A stretch of 64,000 bases of DNA from Burkholderia sp. PAMC 26561 (GCF_001557535.2 NZ_CP014315.1:682001-746000); one strand, 5' to 3'; positions 19,184 to 29,450 are shown, counted from the stretch's first letter. A program made the numbers and translations. The notes: generated by a model from the sequence alone, not told the origin.

Positions 19184-19477
19184 GATCGACCTTTACGGTT
19201 GCATGTTGGGCAGACGGTACGCGTAAACGATAGTTGAGAATGCAGGGGTGTGGCTTATAAATACACAGACGCTCCGTAAATATTTTAAAACGTCACCTAC
19301 AGCTTACAAAGCTTTTTCATCGTATTCAATGGACTTCCTACCGTCGTCCATTCGGTTCATCACGGCCCGCGCTTGCCCGGGTTCTGCATTCTCCGGTTTT
19401 CGTGCGCGCGGCATTCTCGTGAGCAATCCGTTGCACCGTCTTTTCCAATAATGCTGGCCATGTCGGAGACACTGATC

Positions 19478-21742
19478 ATGATAGTCAAGTCAGTAGGTGT
19501 ACTACTGGGTGTGAGTGCGGGCGTCTTGTTGATCAGTGGATGTGGACACAGCGACAATGGTTCAAGCAACACCGACAAGGGCGCCGGCTTCATCAACAGT
19601 TTCCAGATCATCTCCACTGCGCCGGCGTTCGGAGGCGCCACGCCTGCCGGTGCGGCGGGACCTTACCAGGTCATCACTGCCGTCGTGCACGGCGAGCTTG
19701 ATCCGAACAACCCGCTCAACGCGGGCATAGTCAACATCAAGAACGCCCCGGTCGGTGCCGACGGCTACGTGGCCTATGAAACCGATGTGGTGCTCCTGCG
19801 CCCGCAAAGTGCGTCGACGGCAAAGCGCGTGCTGTTCTACGACGTCGTCAACCGCGGCAGCAAGATTGGCGACGCGTCGTTCATAGGCGGCGGAGCTCTG
19901 GATACGGGCGCTGCGCCCACGTCCAGCTTTCCATCGCTGCTGCGCAACGGCTACACGATCTTGTGGAGCGGATGGCAAGGCGACGTCCCGCTGACAGGCA
20001 ACAGTTCGCTTGCGGGCGCTGGCCTGCTCGGTACGAGCTTTCCTGTCGCGACCAACAAGGACGGCACGCCGATGACCGCCTTGAGCCGCGAAGAGTTCAT
20101 TCCGGACTATGCCGGCGGTCCTGCCACGACCATCCCGCTGACTTACGCTCCCGCCGATCTCAACGACAAGACGTCAGTCACCTTCTCCGCGCGCCAGTCG
20201 TGGCTGACGGCTTACGGCAGTATTCCGGGCGGTGTGGAGACCTACACGGCGCCCTCGGTCTCGGTGCCGACCTGGAGCTATGCCAGCACCCCGAACAATG
20301 TTTATGAAGGGAACTACTCGGTGACGTTTACACCGCCGGCCAGCGTTCCCGGACCCAACGGGACGAGTGTTCCGCCGGACGCCGGCACGATCTACAGCTT
20401 CGTTTACAAGGCGGCGGCACCCACGGTGGACGGTATCGGTTTTGCGGCGCTGCGCGACCTTGTCTCGTTCCTCCGATACAACTCGACCGACGCCCAAGGC
20501 ATGGCCAATCCGCTCAACGACCTGAAGACGGCCCCGTGCGCTACCGCTTCGTGCTCGCAAAGTACCAATTTCGATGTCGCTATCGGCGAAGGCATTTCGC
20601 AGTCCGGGCGCTTCATGAAGGACTTCCTGTACCAGGGATTCAACGTCGACAAGAATGGCAAGATTGTCTTCGACGGCATGTTCCCGATCATTTCTGCTGC
20701 CCGGCGCACCTGGACCAACGCTGCATTTGCGCAGCCCGGCCGCTGGTCCAAGCAGCACGAAGATCACTTCATGCCGGGCTTCCAGTTCCCGTTCACTTAC
20801 GCCACGCTCACGGATCCTGTCAGCGGCATGACGGATGGCCTGCTCAAGCAATGCACGCAGACCAATACCTGCCCGAAGATCATGCAACTCGATGGCGCGT
20901 TCGAATGGTGGGGCGGCGCCGCTTCGCTCGTGGTCACCGACGGGCGCGGCAACGACATCCAGTTGCCTCCCAACGTTCGTTATTACCTTGTCCCAGGCAC
21001 GCAGCACGGCGGTGGTAACGGCGTGACGACGGGCAACCTCGTCATTCCAGCCGCGGGCAGCCAGTGCCAGTTGCCGGGCTCGCCGGTCGAGGAAACGCCG
21101 GTCGAACGGGCGCTGATTCCCGCTCTCGTGAACTGGGTCGCCAACGGCACGGAGCCGCCTGCGTCGCAGTATCCGACGGTGGCATCGGGCACCCTCGTTG
21201 CGCCGACGCAAACCGCGACCGGCTTCCCGAGTCTCACCAACGTGAGCGTACCGAGCGGGACGGCGGCTACGCCGGTTGCATTGCAACTGACGTTCAACGG
21301 TGAATATAACCAGCTCTTCGTGACCGACTACAGTAACGCCGTGCCGGTGGTCAACACCGCGCAGCAATACACCATCCTCGTACCGAAGGTCGATGCCAAC
21401 GGTAACGAGACAACGGGCGTCCTGGTGCCCGACGTCAGCGTTCCGCTTGCGACTTATACCGGATGGAATTATCGGGGAGCGGGGCATGCCATAGGCGACG
21501 GCTGCATCTCGAACGGCGCGGCAATTCCGTTGGCCGTGAACGCTGCAGCGCAAGCGGGCGGCATGGATTCGCGCGCTACCTTGGCAACGCTTTACGGCGC
21601 CAGCCGGTCGAAGTATCAGGCGGCTGTGGCGGCAGCAGCCAATGCGCTCGTGAGCAAGGGATACTTGTTGCAGGCGGACGCCGACAATGTCTTTGTCGCA
21701 AACGCCGCGAGCGTTTCACCCACGTTGTTGCCGCAGCCGTGA
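19478..21742 (+). CDS. Secreted alpha/beta-hydrolase-domain lipoprotein
   Basis: About 754 residues. The frame is open further upstream, but MIVKSVGVLLGVSAGVLLIS followed by GC is a clean lipoprotein signal, and GGAG lies about 9 bases before the ATG at 19478, so this start is preferred over 19451 or 19460. The protein contains GEGISQSGRFMKDFLYQGF, with a G-x-S-x-S/G nucleophile elbow. The FDGMFPIISAARRTW and RWSKQHEDHFMPGFQFPF blocks are typical of large uncharacterised alpha/beta-hydrolase-domain proteins. Likely an outer-membrane or periplasmic esterase/peptidase of unknown substrate. It is followed without a gap by a second lipoprotein gene. Confidence 0.8.
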   Translation: MIVKSVGVLLGVSAGVLLISGCGHSDNGSSNTDKGAGFINSFQIISTAPAFGGATPAGAAGPYQVITAVVHGELDPNNPLNAGIVNIKNAPVGADGYVAYETDVVLLRPQSASTAKRVLFYDVVNRGSKIGDASFIGGGALDTGAAPTSSFPSLLRNGYTILWSGWQGDVPLTGNSSLAGAGLLGTSFPVATNKDGTPMTALSREEFIPDYAGGPATTIPLTYAPADLNDKTSVTFSARQSWLTAYGSIPGGVETYTAPSVSVPTWSYASTPNNVYEGNYSVTFTPPASVPGPNGTSVPPDAGTIYSFVYKAAAPTVDGIGFAALRDLVSFLRYNSTDAQGMANPLNDLKTAPCATASCSQSTNFDVAIGEGISQSGRFMKDFLYQGFNVDKNGKIVFDGMFPIISAARRTWTNAAFAQPGRWSKQHEDHFMPGFQFPFTYATLTDPVSGMTDGLLKQCTQTNTCPKIMQLDGAFEWWGGAASLVVTDGRGNDIQLPPNVRYYLVPGTQHGGGNGVTTGNLVIPAAGSQCQLPGSPVEETPVERALIPALVNWVANGTEPPASQYPTVASGTLVAPTQTATGFPSLTNVSVPSGTAATPVALQLTFNGEYNQLFVTDYSNAVPVVNTAQQYTILVPKVDANGNETTGVLVPDVSVPLATYTGWNYRGAGHAIGDGCISNGAAIPLAVNAAAQAGGMDSRATLATLYGASRSKYQAAVAAAANALVSKGYLLQADADNVFVANAASVSPTLLPQP

Positions 21743-21747
21743 AGTCT

Positions 21748-22542
21748 ATGAAATGCGCGGCGGCCGGATGGCTCGCATTGGCGATAGTGACGCTCACCGC
21801 CTGCGGCGGAGGCGGCTCGGACAATGCACCATCGACCGCACCGGGCCCGGTCTCACCGGTTGCGACCGCGTATCAAAACAGCCTGACGCTTGGCAGCGTC
21901 GCGCCGCAGTCGTTGTCGTTCATTGCGGCGACTACGACTGCGAACGCGATGATCGTGAGTCCTGTCGCGGCACCGTTGCTTGCGGCAGGCAACTCCCCGC
22001 TCGTATCCAGCCACTTTCAAAGCGGCGTGACCGGCGCAGGGATAGCGTGCGTCTCGGCGCCAACGAATAGCATCGGCACCGTGACAGGCGTCAATGCCGG
22101 TGTGAACATCAAGAGCGTCGCGGTGCTTCTCGATGGTACCTGGACGGTATCGACGACGCCCGCTGCGACCTGGACCGCGCTGGTATCTAACGCCGCGACG
22201 TTCGATGGCTGGGAAAATTGCGGCGCAAAGGCGGAAGGCAGTCCGTCGCCTTCGTCCACGCTGATCGTTGCTGCGGACGGGAGCTTTACCGACAACGTCT
22301 TCAACGGTAATCCGTCCACCACCGTGAGCATCGTCGATCAAGGGTTCACGGCCTCGCAAGCTGCATTGATGCTTTCGGACGCCGGTTATCTCGATGCAAG
22401 CCAAGCCGGCAATCCACAGGTGATTCATCTGAAGATTTACCAGAATGCAACGAGGCAAACGCTTCTTGTCGAGCAAGGCATTCCCTCTAGTGGTGCGACG
22501 AACGGCAATCCCGGCTACGTCGCAATCTACTTCCAGCGTTGA
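21748..22542 (+). CDS. Lipoprotein of unknown function, partner of the hydrolase
   Basis: 264 residues with a textbook lipoprotein signal: MKCAAAGWLALAIVTLTAC followed by a GGGGSD linker. The mature part is Ser/Thr/Ala-rich, beta-strand-like and has no recognised domain (VTGVNAGVNIKSVAVLLDGTWTV and a DGSFTDNVFNG-like segment). A GTG at 21739, overlapping the upstream TGA, is an alternative start nine bases earlier. The immediate adjacency suggests it is a cofactor, chaperone or anchoring partner of the upstream alpha/beta-hydrolase lipoprotein. Confidence 0.72.
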   Translation: MKCAAAGWLALAIVTLTACGGGGSDNAPSTAPGPVSPVATAYQNSLTLGSVAPQSLSFIAATTTANAMIVSPVAAPLLAAGNSPLVSSHFQSGVTGAGIACVSAPTNSIGTVTGVNAGVNIKSVAVLLDGTWTVSTTPAATWTALVSNAATFDGWENCGAKAEGSPSPSSTLIVAADGSFTDNVFNGNPSTTVSIVDQGFTASQAALMLSDAGYLDASQAGNPQVIHLKIYQNATRQTLLVEQGIPSSGATNGNPGYVAIYFQR

Positions 22543-22665
22543 CCGATTCAAAACCATGCTCAATTTCATATACCGCGGATTCGTTTTTAAGAAGTGCTGA
22601 CCAGGCGTCGTTAAGCGAGCACGTTCGTCGAATCCGTCGGCGGAAATTCGCGCAAGGATGCCTAA

Positions 22666-24231
22666 ATGAATCAGTTTGACCGGCTGTCTGTATTAAGCAA
22701 GCTGCTGCTGTCGTTTGCGTTTTTGATCATGTTCGGCGCGTGCCTGGGAGGCACTGGGATCGTGGCGCTTGCCAAGATGCATGGCATTGCCTCCGAAATC
22801 GGCGCTCAGCATCTCGACGGTATCTATTACCTCGGCGAGGCCACGCGCAACAAGTTGAACACCGACCTTGCGGCCGCCAACCTGAGTTTCGCGGACAACG
22901 CCGGCCGTGAAAAACTGAAAGCGGGAATTCGCGAGTCGCTCGCGAACATGCACCGCGCGCTCGATCAGGCACGCGCCACGATCACCACGCACGACGGTCA
23001 AGCGCTCTACGAGCAAATCGCCGCGCGTGCCGCCGATTGGGAATCCATCGTAGAAATGGAAGTCGGCGCGCGGCCCATGCCGGCCGGCATGGATCACGCA
23101 GAGCTTGTGCGCCAGGCGATCGACGCAAGCGAACGGCTACGCGACTCGATGATGAATCTCGGCGACCAGAAACGCGCACTGGCTGTAAACGCGCAACGTC
23201 GTTCAGCCGACGAATTCGAATCGATGCGCTGGATCATGATCGCGCTGGTCTTCGGTTCGATCGCAACAGGCGGCGTCCTGGCGGTCGTGATCGCACGGCG
23301 TCTTGCAGCGCAGCTCGGCGGCGAGCCGGGCTACGCAGTCGAAGTTGCAAACCGTATTGCGGCGGGCGATCTCGCCGGCACCGTGTCGATTCGCCCGGGC
23401 GACAACGACAGCATGCTTCATAGCCTCGCAAACATGAGCGGCAAGCTGGCGGACATAGTTGGCGGAATCCGGACATCGAGCGAATCGATCTTGCTTGCCT
23501 CGCGTGAGATCGCGCAGGGCAATACCGACCTCTCACAACGCACGGAAGAGCAGGCAGCGTCGCTGCAGGAAACGGCGTCGAGCATGGAAGAGCTGACGTC
23601 GACCGTGCGTCAGAATGCCGAAAACGCGCAGCAGGCAAGCGGGCTTGCGCGCACTGCATCGGAAGTATCGGCGAAGGGGGGCGAACTGGTCGATGGCGTA
23701 GTCGAAACCATGCGCGATCTCGCCGCGGGTTCGAAGCGGATGATGGACATCATCGCTGTGATCGAGGGCATTGCGTTCCAGACGAATATTCTTGCACTGA
23801 ATGCGGCCGTGGAAGCGGCGCGTGCCGGCGAGGAAGGGCGGGGTTTCGCCGTGGTGGCCGGCGAAGTTCGTTCACTGGCGCAGCGCAGCGCGTTGTCGGC
23901 GAAGGAGATCAAGGAGCTGATCGACAGTTCGACGGGGCGTGTCAACAGCGGCGCGCAGATCGCCGAGCGTGCCGGCGAGACGATGGCTGAAGTCATGCAT
24001 TCCGTTCAGCGCGTGACGAGCATGATGAGCGAGATCTCGGCTGCGTCGAACGAGCAGAGCACGGGTATCGAGCAGGTCAACCTCGCGGTCGCGCAAATGG
24101 ACAGAGTCACGCAACAAAACGCGGCGCTCGTTGAACAAGCTGCTGCGGCTGCCAGTGCGATGGCGGATCAGGCCGCGCATCTGAAATCGACGGTCGCCGT
24201 GTTCACGCTCGATGAGAGCCGAGTGAGCTGA
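22666..24231 (+). CDS. Methyl-accepting chemotaxis protein
   Basis: 521 residues. It has an N-terminal membrane helix (~11-33), a periplasmic helical-bundle sensor of ~155 residues with Tar-like layout, a second helix (~190-212: [20 protein letters not shown]), HAMP, then a long coiled-coil signalling domain. The conserved hairpin tip ([20 protein letters not shown], then [13 protein letters not shown]) and methylation-helix pattern are intact. There is no C-terminal CheR-binding pentapeptide. AAGGA precedes the ATG. It stands alone between the lipoproteins and the amine-catabolic region, whose substrates are candidate ligands. Confidence 0.93.
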   Translation: MNQFDRLSVLSKLLLSFAFLIMFGACLGGTGIVALAKMHGIASEIGAQHLDGIYYLGEATRNKLNTDLAAANLSFADNAGREKLKAGIRESLANMHRALDQARATITTHDGQALYEQIAARAADWESIVEMEVGARPMPAGMDHAELVRQAIDASERLRDSMMNLGDQKRALAVNAQRRSADEFESMRWIMIALVFGSIATGGVLAVVIARRLAAQLGGEPGYAVEVANRIAAGDLAGTVSIRPGDNDSMLHSLANMSGKLADIVGGIRTSSESILLASREIAQGNTDLSQRTEEQAASLQETASSMEELTSTVRQNAENAQQASGLARTASEVSAKGGELVDGVVETMRDLAAGSKRMMDIIAVIEGIAFQTNILALNAAVEAARAGEEGRGFAVVAGEVRSLAQRSALSAKEIKELIDSSTGRVNSGAQIAERAGETMAEVMHSVQRVTSMMSEISAASNEQSTGIEQVNLAVAQMDRVTQQNAALVEQAAAAASAMADQAAHLKSTVAVFTLDESRVS

Positions 24232-24281
24232 GTGCGTTTTGCGAGCGTCCGGCTCTTTTACCGGGCGTGACCACTACCACT

Positions 24282-25478
24282 TCAGGACACAGCGCCCGAT
24301 CCATATTTCCCGACCAGCAGCGCGCCGCTTGCGAACCGTTCGAGTGCGTACGGCGCGAGAGACACATCGGTGGGAAGTCCGAGCGCATGTTGCGCCAGGA
24401 TCTTGCCGATACCCGGAGATAACTTGAACCCGTGGCCGGAAAACCCGAAACCGGCCACCAGTCCTTCTATATCGCCAATGGGTCCGAGCACCGGGTTCCA
24501 GTCAGGCGTGACGTCGTACACGCCGGTCCATGATGACGCGAGTCCGGCGGTCTCGTAGGCCGGAAAGCGTTCGGCGACCTGCTCGCCCACTTCGCCCACG
24601 TAATCGAGCGAGACATCGCCCTGCTCGGTTTCGGGCGAGTTCAATGTTTCCCCGACCACGCCTTCGGACACCAGCATCTGCTTGCCGCCATAACTGCGGT
24701 AATACAGCATGCCGGGCGAGCCGAGATCCTTGAAGGCCGGCATCGTGAACGTATAGGGCGCTTCGTTGCATTCAAGCGCGAGCACCGTGTGACGCTCGGG
24801 TTTGACCGGCAGCGTCACGCCGGTCCATCGTTCCAGTTCCGGGGTCCAGATGTTCTGCGTGCTGATCAGCGTGCCGCAACCGAAATCGCCCGCAGTGGTC
24901 TTCACGCCCACGACGCGGCGGCCTTCATGCTCATCAAGCAGCAAACCGGTGACGTTCACGCCTTCCTTGACTGTCACGCCGTGCCGCCGCGCTGAGCGCG
25001 CAAAGGCGGTCGCGACCAGATATGCATCGGCGAAACCCGCTTCCGGCTCGTAGCCGATCAGCGCGGCGTCATCGAATTGCGCAATCGGCATCAGTTCGCG
25101 CGCTTCCTCTCGCGACGGCATGCGCACTTCGATACCCATTTCGCGCTGTGCCTCGAGCGACGACCGCAGCGCGTCGAGCTTGTCTCCCTCAGGCGAGACG
25201 ATCATGTAGCCGCTCTTGACGAGTCCGCACGACGCTTCTTCGTCGCCCACATACTCCGCGAAATTATTGAACGCCCACCACGACGAACGCGCGAGTTCCA
25301 CGTTCTGCCGCACGGAGTAGTGCGTGCGCAGCAGCCCGGACGATTGGGAAGTCGTGCCTTCGCCGATCAGTCCGCGATCGATGACCAGCACGCTCTTCGC
25401 TCCAAGCGCCGCGAGATGATGCGCAACCGAGCTGCCGATAACACCGGCGCCGATCACGATGAAGTCATAGTGTTTCAT
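24282..25478 (-). CDS. FAD-dependent oxidoreductase, DAO / sarcosine-oxidase-like
   Basis: About 398 residues. The start at MKHYDFIVIGAGVIGSSVAH is chosen because the Rossmann GxGxxG motif normally lies within the first 15 residues; the 19 residues upstream in frame (to 25535) are translated repeats. The DAO fold is complete, ending WTGVYDVTPDWNPVLGP and GFSGHGFKLSPGIGKILA, a pattern of sarcosine/dimethylglycine oxidase and related amine oxidases. It is divergent from a LysR regulator and close to betaine transport genes, consistent with N-methyl-amino-acid oxidation. Substrate unproven. Confidence 0.87.
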   Translation of the reverse strand: MKHYDFIVIGAGVIGSSVAHHLAALGAKSVLVIDRGLIGEGTTSQSSGLLRTHYSVRQNVELARSSWWAFNNFAEYVGDEEASCGLVKSGYMIVSPEGDKLDALRSSLEAQREMGIEVRMPSREEARELMPIAQFDDAALIGYEPEAGFADAYLVATAFARSARRHGVTVKEGVNVTGLLLDEHEGRRVVGVKTTAGDFGCGTLISTQNIWTPELERWTGVTLPVKPERHTVLALECNEAPYTFTMPAFKDLGSPGMLYYRSYGGKQMLVSEGVVGETLNSPETEQGDVSLDYVGEVGEQVAERFPAYETAGLASSWTGVYDVTPDWNPVLGPIGDIEGLVAGFGFSGHGFKLSPGIGKILAQHALGLPTDVSLAPYALERFASGALLVGKYGSGAVS

Positions 25479-25487
25479 GGTCAACCA

Positions 25488-25515
25488 TGGAATGTGGAGT
25501 GTGGGATGTGGAATG
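25488..25515. repeat. Short imperfect tandem repeat in a divergent promoter
   Basis: Two near-identical 14-base units, TGGAATGTGGAGTG and TGGGATGTGGAATG, lie just upstream of the DAO-type oxidase start. They are either a regulatory site for the divergently encoded LysR protein or simple sequence slippage. Confidence 0.4.
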
Positions 25516-25652
25516 CGCACGATGTTACGAAGCAAATCCCCGGCGCATTTTTGTATAAGTTAAATTGATGCTAACGGGTGGCGTTTCTGATGTCGGTCGA
25601 AGTCGGCAACGCGCCCGGCACGCTGCAATCCTTGCGATGAGCCGAAACCATC

Positions 25653-26636
25653 ATGCCGATCCGACGAAGTCAGTTGCCAATCGACCTGCGCGCGCTGCAG
25701 GCGTTTGCCGCCGTCTGCAACCTCGGGTCCATGACATTGGCGGCAAGGCAGCTCGGCGTGAGCCAGAGTGCGGTCAGCCAGGCCGTGGCGGCGCTCGAGC
25801 GGGAGCATGGCGCGAGTCTCTTCGACCGTGACAGCCGTCCGCCGCGCCCGAACATGGCCGGCCGCACGCTGCTCGAACTCGCCGGGCCGCTGCTCGAGCA
25901 TGCACAGCGTGTCGCCGCCACGTTCGGCGATGCCGCCGATGGCGGCCAGTTGCCGGTCCGGCTCGGCTGTGTCGATTCGTTTGCAGCCACCGTGGGCGCC
26001 GAACTGATTCGTGGGTTGTCGGGCTCCGCACGGCAGATCGCATTGTGGTCCGGGCTGACGCCAGGGCTCACGCGCCAACTCCATGAGCGTGAAATCGACC
26101 TCTCGGTGTGCACGGAGACGGTCGTGACGGACGCGCGCATCGTGGAAAAGCCGCTGTTCTCGGAGGCCTTCGTGGCGGTGGTGGCGCGTCGTCACCTGGA
26201 AGATCAGCCAGACCTGGACTGGCGTACGCTTGCCGGCGAGTTGCCGTTGATCCGGTACACCGCGCATTCTGTCATCGGCCAGCAAGTGGAGCGCTTCGCA
26301 CGGCACCTGGGTATCGAAAGTCCGCGCCGGTATGAATTCGATGCCACCGATCCCTTGCTGAGCCTCGTCGCCGCGCGGCTGGGCTTTGCCATCTCCACGC
26401 CGTTGTGCCTCTGGCAGGCGCGCCATTATCTGCCGGAGGTTGCCGTGCTGCCGCTGCCACCAGGCGAACTCGGGCGGCGCGGATTCTTCTTGCTGCATCG
26501 CGAAGGTGAATGGGACGAGTTCGCCCGCGAGCTGATCGCGCTCACCCGGCGGGTGCTCGATCACAACATCCGGCCCGCGCTCTCCAAAGCGCTGCCGCGT
26601 CTTCCGGACGATGCAATCCGCCAGGCGAATCCATGA
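25653..26636 (+). CDS. LysR-family transcriptional regulator
   Basis: 327 residues. The N-terminal HTH (about 10-68) is MTLAARQLGVSQSAVSQAVA with EREHGASLFDRDSRPPRP, followed by a LysR substrate-binding domain with RLGCVDSFAATVGAELIRGL and GLTRQLHEREIDLSVCTE. It is transcribed divergently from the FAD oxidase and upstream of the betaine-type ABC operon, so either could be a target. No ligand can be assigned. Confidence 0.9.
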   Translation: MPIRRSQLPIDLRALQAFAAVCNLGSMTLAARQLGVSQSAVSQAVAALEREHGASLFDRDSRPPRPNMAGRTLLELAGPLLEHAQRVAATFGDAADGGQLPVRLGCVDSFAATVGAELIRGLSGSARQIALWSGLTPGLTRQLHEREIDLSVCTETVVTDARIVEKPLFSEAFVAVVARRHLEDQPDLDWRTLAGELPLIRYTAHSVIGQQVERFARHLGIESPRRYEFDATDPLLSLVAARLGFAISTPLCLWQARHYLPEVAVLPLPPGELGRRGFFLLHREGEWDEFARELIALTRRVLDHNIRPALSKALPRLPDDAIRQANP

Positions 26637-26773
26637 CGGAAAACCCTTACCCGTCGCGCCGGTGACAGTTGTTGTCGAAAACGTGGCGCTGCCCGGGTTT
26701 TTGAGTCGCTACAGTGCATCGGTAGCCACGAATCCGACCCATCTTCATCGTCGATGAAAACACCGGAGGCCGT

Positions 26774-27517
26774 TTGGAAACGCTCGTTTTTATCTGGAAC
26801 AACGGCCCGTCGATTCTTCGCATGCTCGTCGAGCATCTCGAACTGGTGGCGGTCGGCGTGGGCTGCGCCATCCTCACGGGCGTGCCGCTCGGCGTCGCGA
26901 TCAGCGCGCATGAACGCAGCGCCAAGGTGGTCTTGTACGTCGCCGCAATCCTGATGACGATTCCATCGGTGGCGCTGTTCGGCCTGCTGATCCCGGTGTT
27001 GTCGATGATCGGGCAAGGCATTGGTTTCCTGCCCGCTGTGATCGCACTTTTCCTGTATTCGCAATTGCCGATCGTGCGCAACACCTACGCCGCGATCCGC
27101 AACCTCGATCCGGCGTTGCGCGAAGCCGCGAACGGCATGGGCATGACCACGCGTCAGCGCCTCTTCAAAGTCGAAATGCCGATCGCGATGCCGATCATCA
27201 TGGCGGGCATCCGCATGGCGGTCGTAATCAACATCGGGATTGCGGCGATCGCCACTTACATAGGCGCGGGCGGCCTCGGCCGGCTGATCAGCCGCGGCAT
27301 TTCGCAATCGGATTCGCGCCAGTTGATCGCCGGGGCGTTGATTGTCGGCGGCCTTGCCATCGTGGCGGACTTCGGACTCGCGCTCGTGCAGCGCCGCCTC
27401 ACGCCCGCCGGCCTGCGCACGGCCCGCCTGCCGCTTCTGTCAGCGCGCCTTGGCGGCCGCAACCGGCGCGCCAGCGCGTCCGGCCTCGAGCGCCCAACGA
27501 TCGCGGAGAGCCGATGA
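26774..27517 (+). CDS. Quaternary-amine (betaine/choline) ABC transporter permease
   Basis: 247 residues. The start is a TTG with GGAGG four bases before it (METLVFIWNNGP). Family features are VGVGCAILTGVPLGVAISAH, multiple helices and the EAA loop REAANGMGMTTRQRLFKVEMP, as in OpuCB/OpuCD/YehW permeases. The transporter has two distinct permeases (here and at 28728), one CBS-containing ATPase and a soluble OpuAC-type binding protein, the usual OpuC/OsmU architecture. Adjacent demethylase genes suggest uptake is for catabolism rather than osmoprotection. Confidence 0.9.
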   Translation: METLVFIWNNGPSILRMLVEHLELVAVGVGCAILTGVPLGVAISAHERSAKVVLYVAAILMTIPSVALFGLLIPVLSMIGQGIGFLPAVIALFLYSQLPIVRNTYAAIRNLDPALREAANGMGMTTRQRLFKVEMPIAMPIIMAGIRMAVVINIGIAAIATYIGAGGLGRLISRGISQSDSRQLIAGALIVGGLAIVADFGLALVQRRLTPAGLRTARLPLLSARLGGRNRRASASGLERPTIAESR

Positions 27518-28725
27518 TCAACCTTCAACATCTCACGAAGCGCTTTGAATCACGTCAGGCGCAAGCAGTTGTCGACGATGTATCGATGGACATCGAAGAG
27601 GGCGAGTTATGCGTGCTGCTCGGGCCGTCCGGATGCGGCAAGACCACGACGCTCAAGATGATCAACCGGCTCGTGCAGCCGACTTCGGGCCGGATACTGA
27701 TCGGCGGCGAGGATACGTCGAGCTTCGACGTGGTCGAGTTGCGCCGGCGCATTGGTTACGTGATCCAGCAAGTCGGGCTGTTTCCCAACATGACGGTGGA
27801 GCAGAACATCGGGCTCGTGCCGCAGATGCTCGGCTGGGACAAGCGCAAGATTCGCCGGCGCACGGAGGAGCTGCTTGAACTGGTGGCGCTCGATCCGGCG
27901 ATGTACCTCGGCTGTTATCCGCGCGACCTGTCGGGTGGCCAGCAACAACGCGTCGGCGTGGCGCGAGCGCTCGCGGCCGACCCGCCGGTGATGTTGATGG
28001 ACGAGCCGTTCGGCGCGATCGATCCGATCAACCGGACTTCGATTCAGGATGAATTCCGCAAGATCCAGAGGCGCTTGAAAAAGACCGTGGTGTTCGTGAG
28101 CCATGACATCGATGAAGCCATGAAGATGGCCGACAAGGTCGCCATCTTTCGCAATGGCAAGCTCGAACAGTTTGCCGGTCCCGATGAATTGCTGGCGCGT
28201 CCGGCGACGCCGTTCATCGCGGACTTCGTGGGCGCCGACCGTGCGTTGAAGCGCCTGCGCCTGCTGCGGGCAGGTGCTGCCCTGGTTGCGCTCGAAGCGA
28301 TCGTGCGGCCGGGCGACTCAAAGGGTGCGGCGCGTGCCGCGCTCGCTTTGCATCCGCACGGAGAAGCAGTTTTCATCGATACCAACGGCAAACCCGCTGG
28401 TTATTTCACCGCGTCGCGGCTGGACGCGGTGCCGGAACGGCTGGAAGCCTCGATGGCGTTGTCCTTGCCCGCAACCGTTCGCGCCGACGACGACCTGCGC
28501 TCGGTCATGTCGATGATGCTTGCGCACGGCGTGTCGTGGTTTGCCGTGGTGGACGAGGCGGGGCGCTTCGCCGGTTACGTCACGCACGCGGGCATTGCCG
28601 AGATGGCGCGCGCATCCTGCGCCGGCGGCGCGGCGTTCGCCGGTGCGGTGGATGTGCCCGTGGCGCCTGAGCGCGGTCTCGATCCGGTGCCGCAAGTCAA
28701 CAGCCGCGCCGAGGAGGGCGTCTGA
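27514..28725 (+). CDS. Quaternary-amine ABC transporter ATP-binding protein with CBS region
   Basis: 403 residues. Walker A GPSGCGKTT, signature LSGGQQQR, Walker B VMLMDEPFGAID, and the switch VFVSHDIDEAM are present. A C-terminal extension of ~130 residues includes a CBS-like unit (RSVMSMMLAHGVSWFAVVDE), which in OpuA/ProV-type transporters senses ionic strength. The first CBS unit is degenerate. It overlaps the upstream permease by four bases and is followed by the second permease after two bases. Confidence 0.92.
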   Translation: MINLQHLTKRFESRQAQAVVDDVSMDIEEGELCVLLGPSGCGKTTTLKMINRLVQPTSGRILIGGEDTSSFDVVELRRRIGYVIQQVGLFPNMTVEQNIGLVPQMLGWDKRKIRRRTEELLELVALDPAMYLGCYPRDLSGGQQQRVGVARALAADPPVMLMDEPFGAIDPINRTSIQDEFRKIQRRLKKTVVFVSHDIDEAMKMADKVAIFRNGKLEQFAGPDELLARPATPFIADFVGADRALKRLRLLRAGAALVALEAIVRPGDSKGAARAALALHPHGEAVFIDTNGKPAGYFTASRLDAVPERLEASMALSLPATVRADDDLRSVMSMMLAHGVSWFAVVDEAGRFAGYVTHAGIAEMARASCAGGAAFAGAVDVPVAPERGLDPVPQVNSRAEEGV

Positions 28726-28727
28726 TC

Positions 28728-29450
28728 ATGCGCTCACGCGGATTCACGCGGCGTCTCGGCACATGTACGGCGACCTTGCTGTTCGCCTCGCAAGCACACG
28801 CTGCAAACTGGTTCGTGCAGCTCGCGCCTTACAAGGACGACATGCTGTATCAGGCCGGTCAGCAAATGCTGATGGTTGCGATCGCGGGCGCACTGGCGAT
28901 CGCGGTCGCGCTGCCGGCGGGGATCTGGCTGAGCCGTCCATCGCGCGGCCGCATGGCGCATGTGGTCATGCTCGCGCTCAACGCGGGGCAGGCCGTGCCC
29001 AAGCTCGCACTGCTTGCGCTCGCGATGAGCCTGATGGGCATCGGCGCGAAACCGGCGATCTTCGGCTTGTGGGTCGCGACCTTGCTGCCCATCGCAATGA
29101 ATACCTACGAGGGCATCCGCGCAGTGCCTCCCACACTGATCGATGCCGCCACCGGCATTGGCATGACGCCGCGCCAGATCCTGTGGCGCGTCGAGATGCC
29201 CAACGCCATGTTCGTTATCTTTGCCGGCCTGCGCACCGCGCTCGCCATTACGGTCGGCACGGCGCCGCTTGCTTTTCTCGTCGGCGGTGGCGGGTTGGGC
29301 GAGCTGATCTTCACGGGCATCGACCTCAATGATTTCGCGATGCTGCTCGCCGGCGCCGTGCCGACCGCGCTGCTCGCGATCCTGACAGACATGCTCGTGG
29401 CCCAGATGCAATACCGGCTCGTGCCGCGCGGCGTGAATCCGCAACGCTGA
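28728..29450 (+). CDS. Quaternary-amine ABC transporter permease, second subunit
   Basis: 240 residues with an N-terminal signal-like segment (TCTATLLFASQAHAANWF) before the permease core, then helices and the EAA loop IDAATGIGMTPRQILWRVEMP. FLVGGGGLGELIFTGIDLN near the C-terminus parallels the first permease's YIGAGGLGRLISRGIS. It belongs to the OpuC/YehY type and pairs with the permease at 26774. Confidence 0.88.
   Translation: MRSRGFTRRLGTCTATLLFASQAHAANWFVQLAPYKDDMLYQAGQQMLMVAIAGALAIAVALPAGIWLSRPSRGRMAHVVMLALNAGQAVPKLALLALAMSLMGIGAKPAIFGLWVATLLPIAMNTYEGIRAVPPTLIDAATGIGMTPRQILWRVEMPNAMFVIFAGLRTALAITVGTAPLAFLVGGGGLGELIFTGIDLNDFAMLLAGAVPTALLAILTDMLVAQMQYRLVPRGVNPQR

Noticed and set aside
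20174..21553. 459-codon antisense frame inside the hydrolase lipoprotein gene
   Set aside because: Arg/His-rich shadow of a high-GC gene with no domain and no ribosome-binding site; the sense frame has a lipobox and hydrolase motifs.
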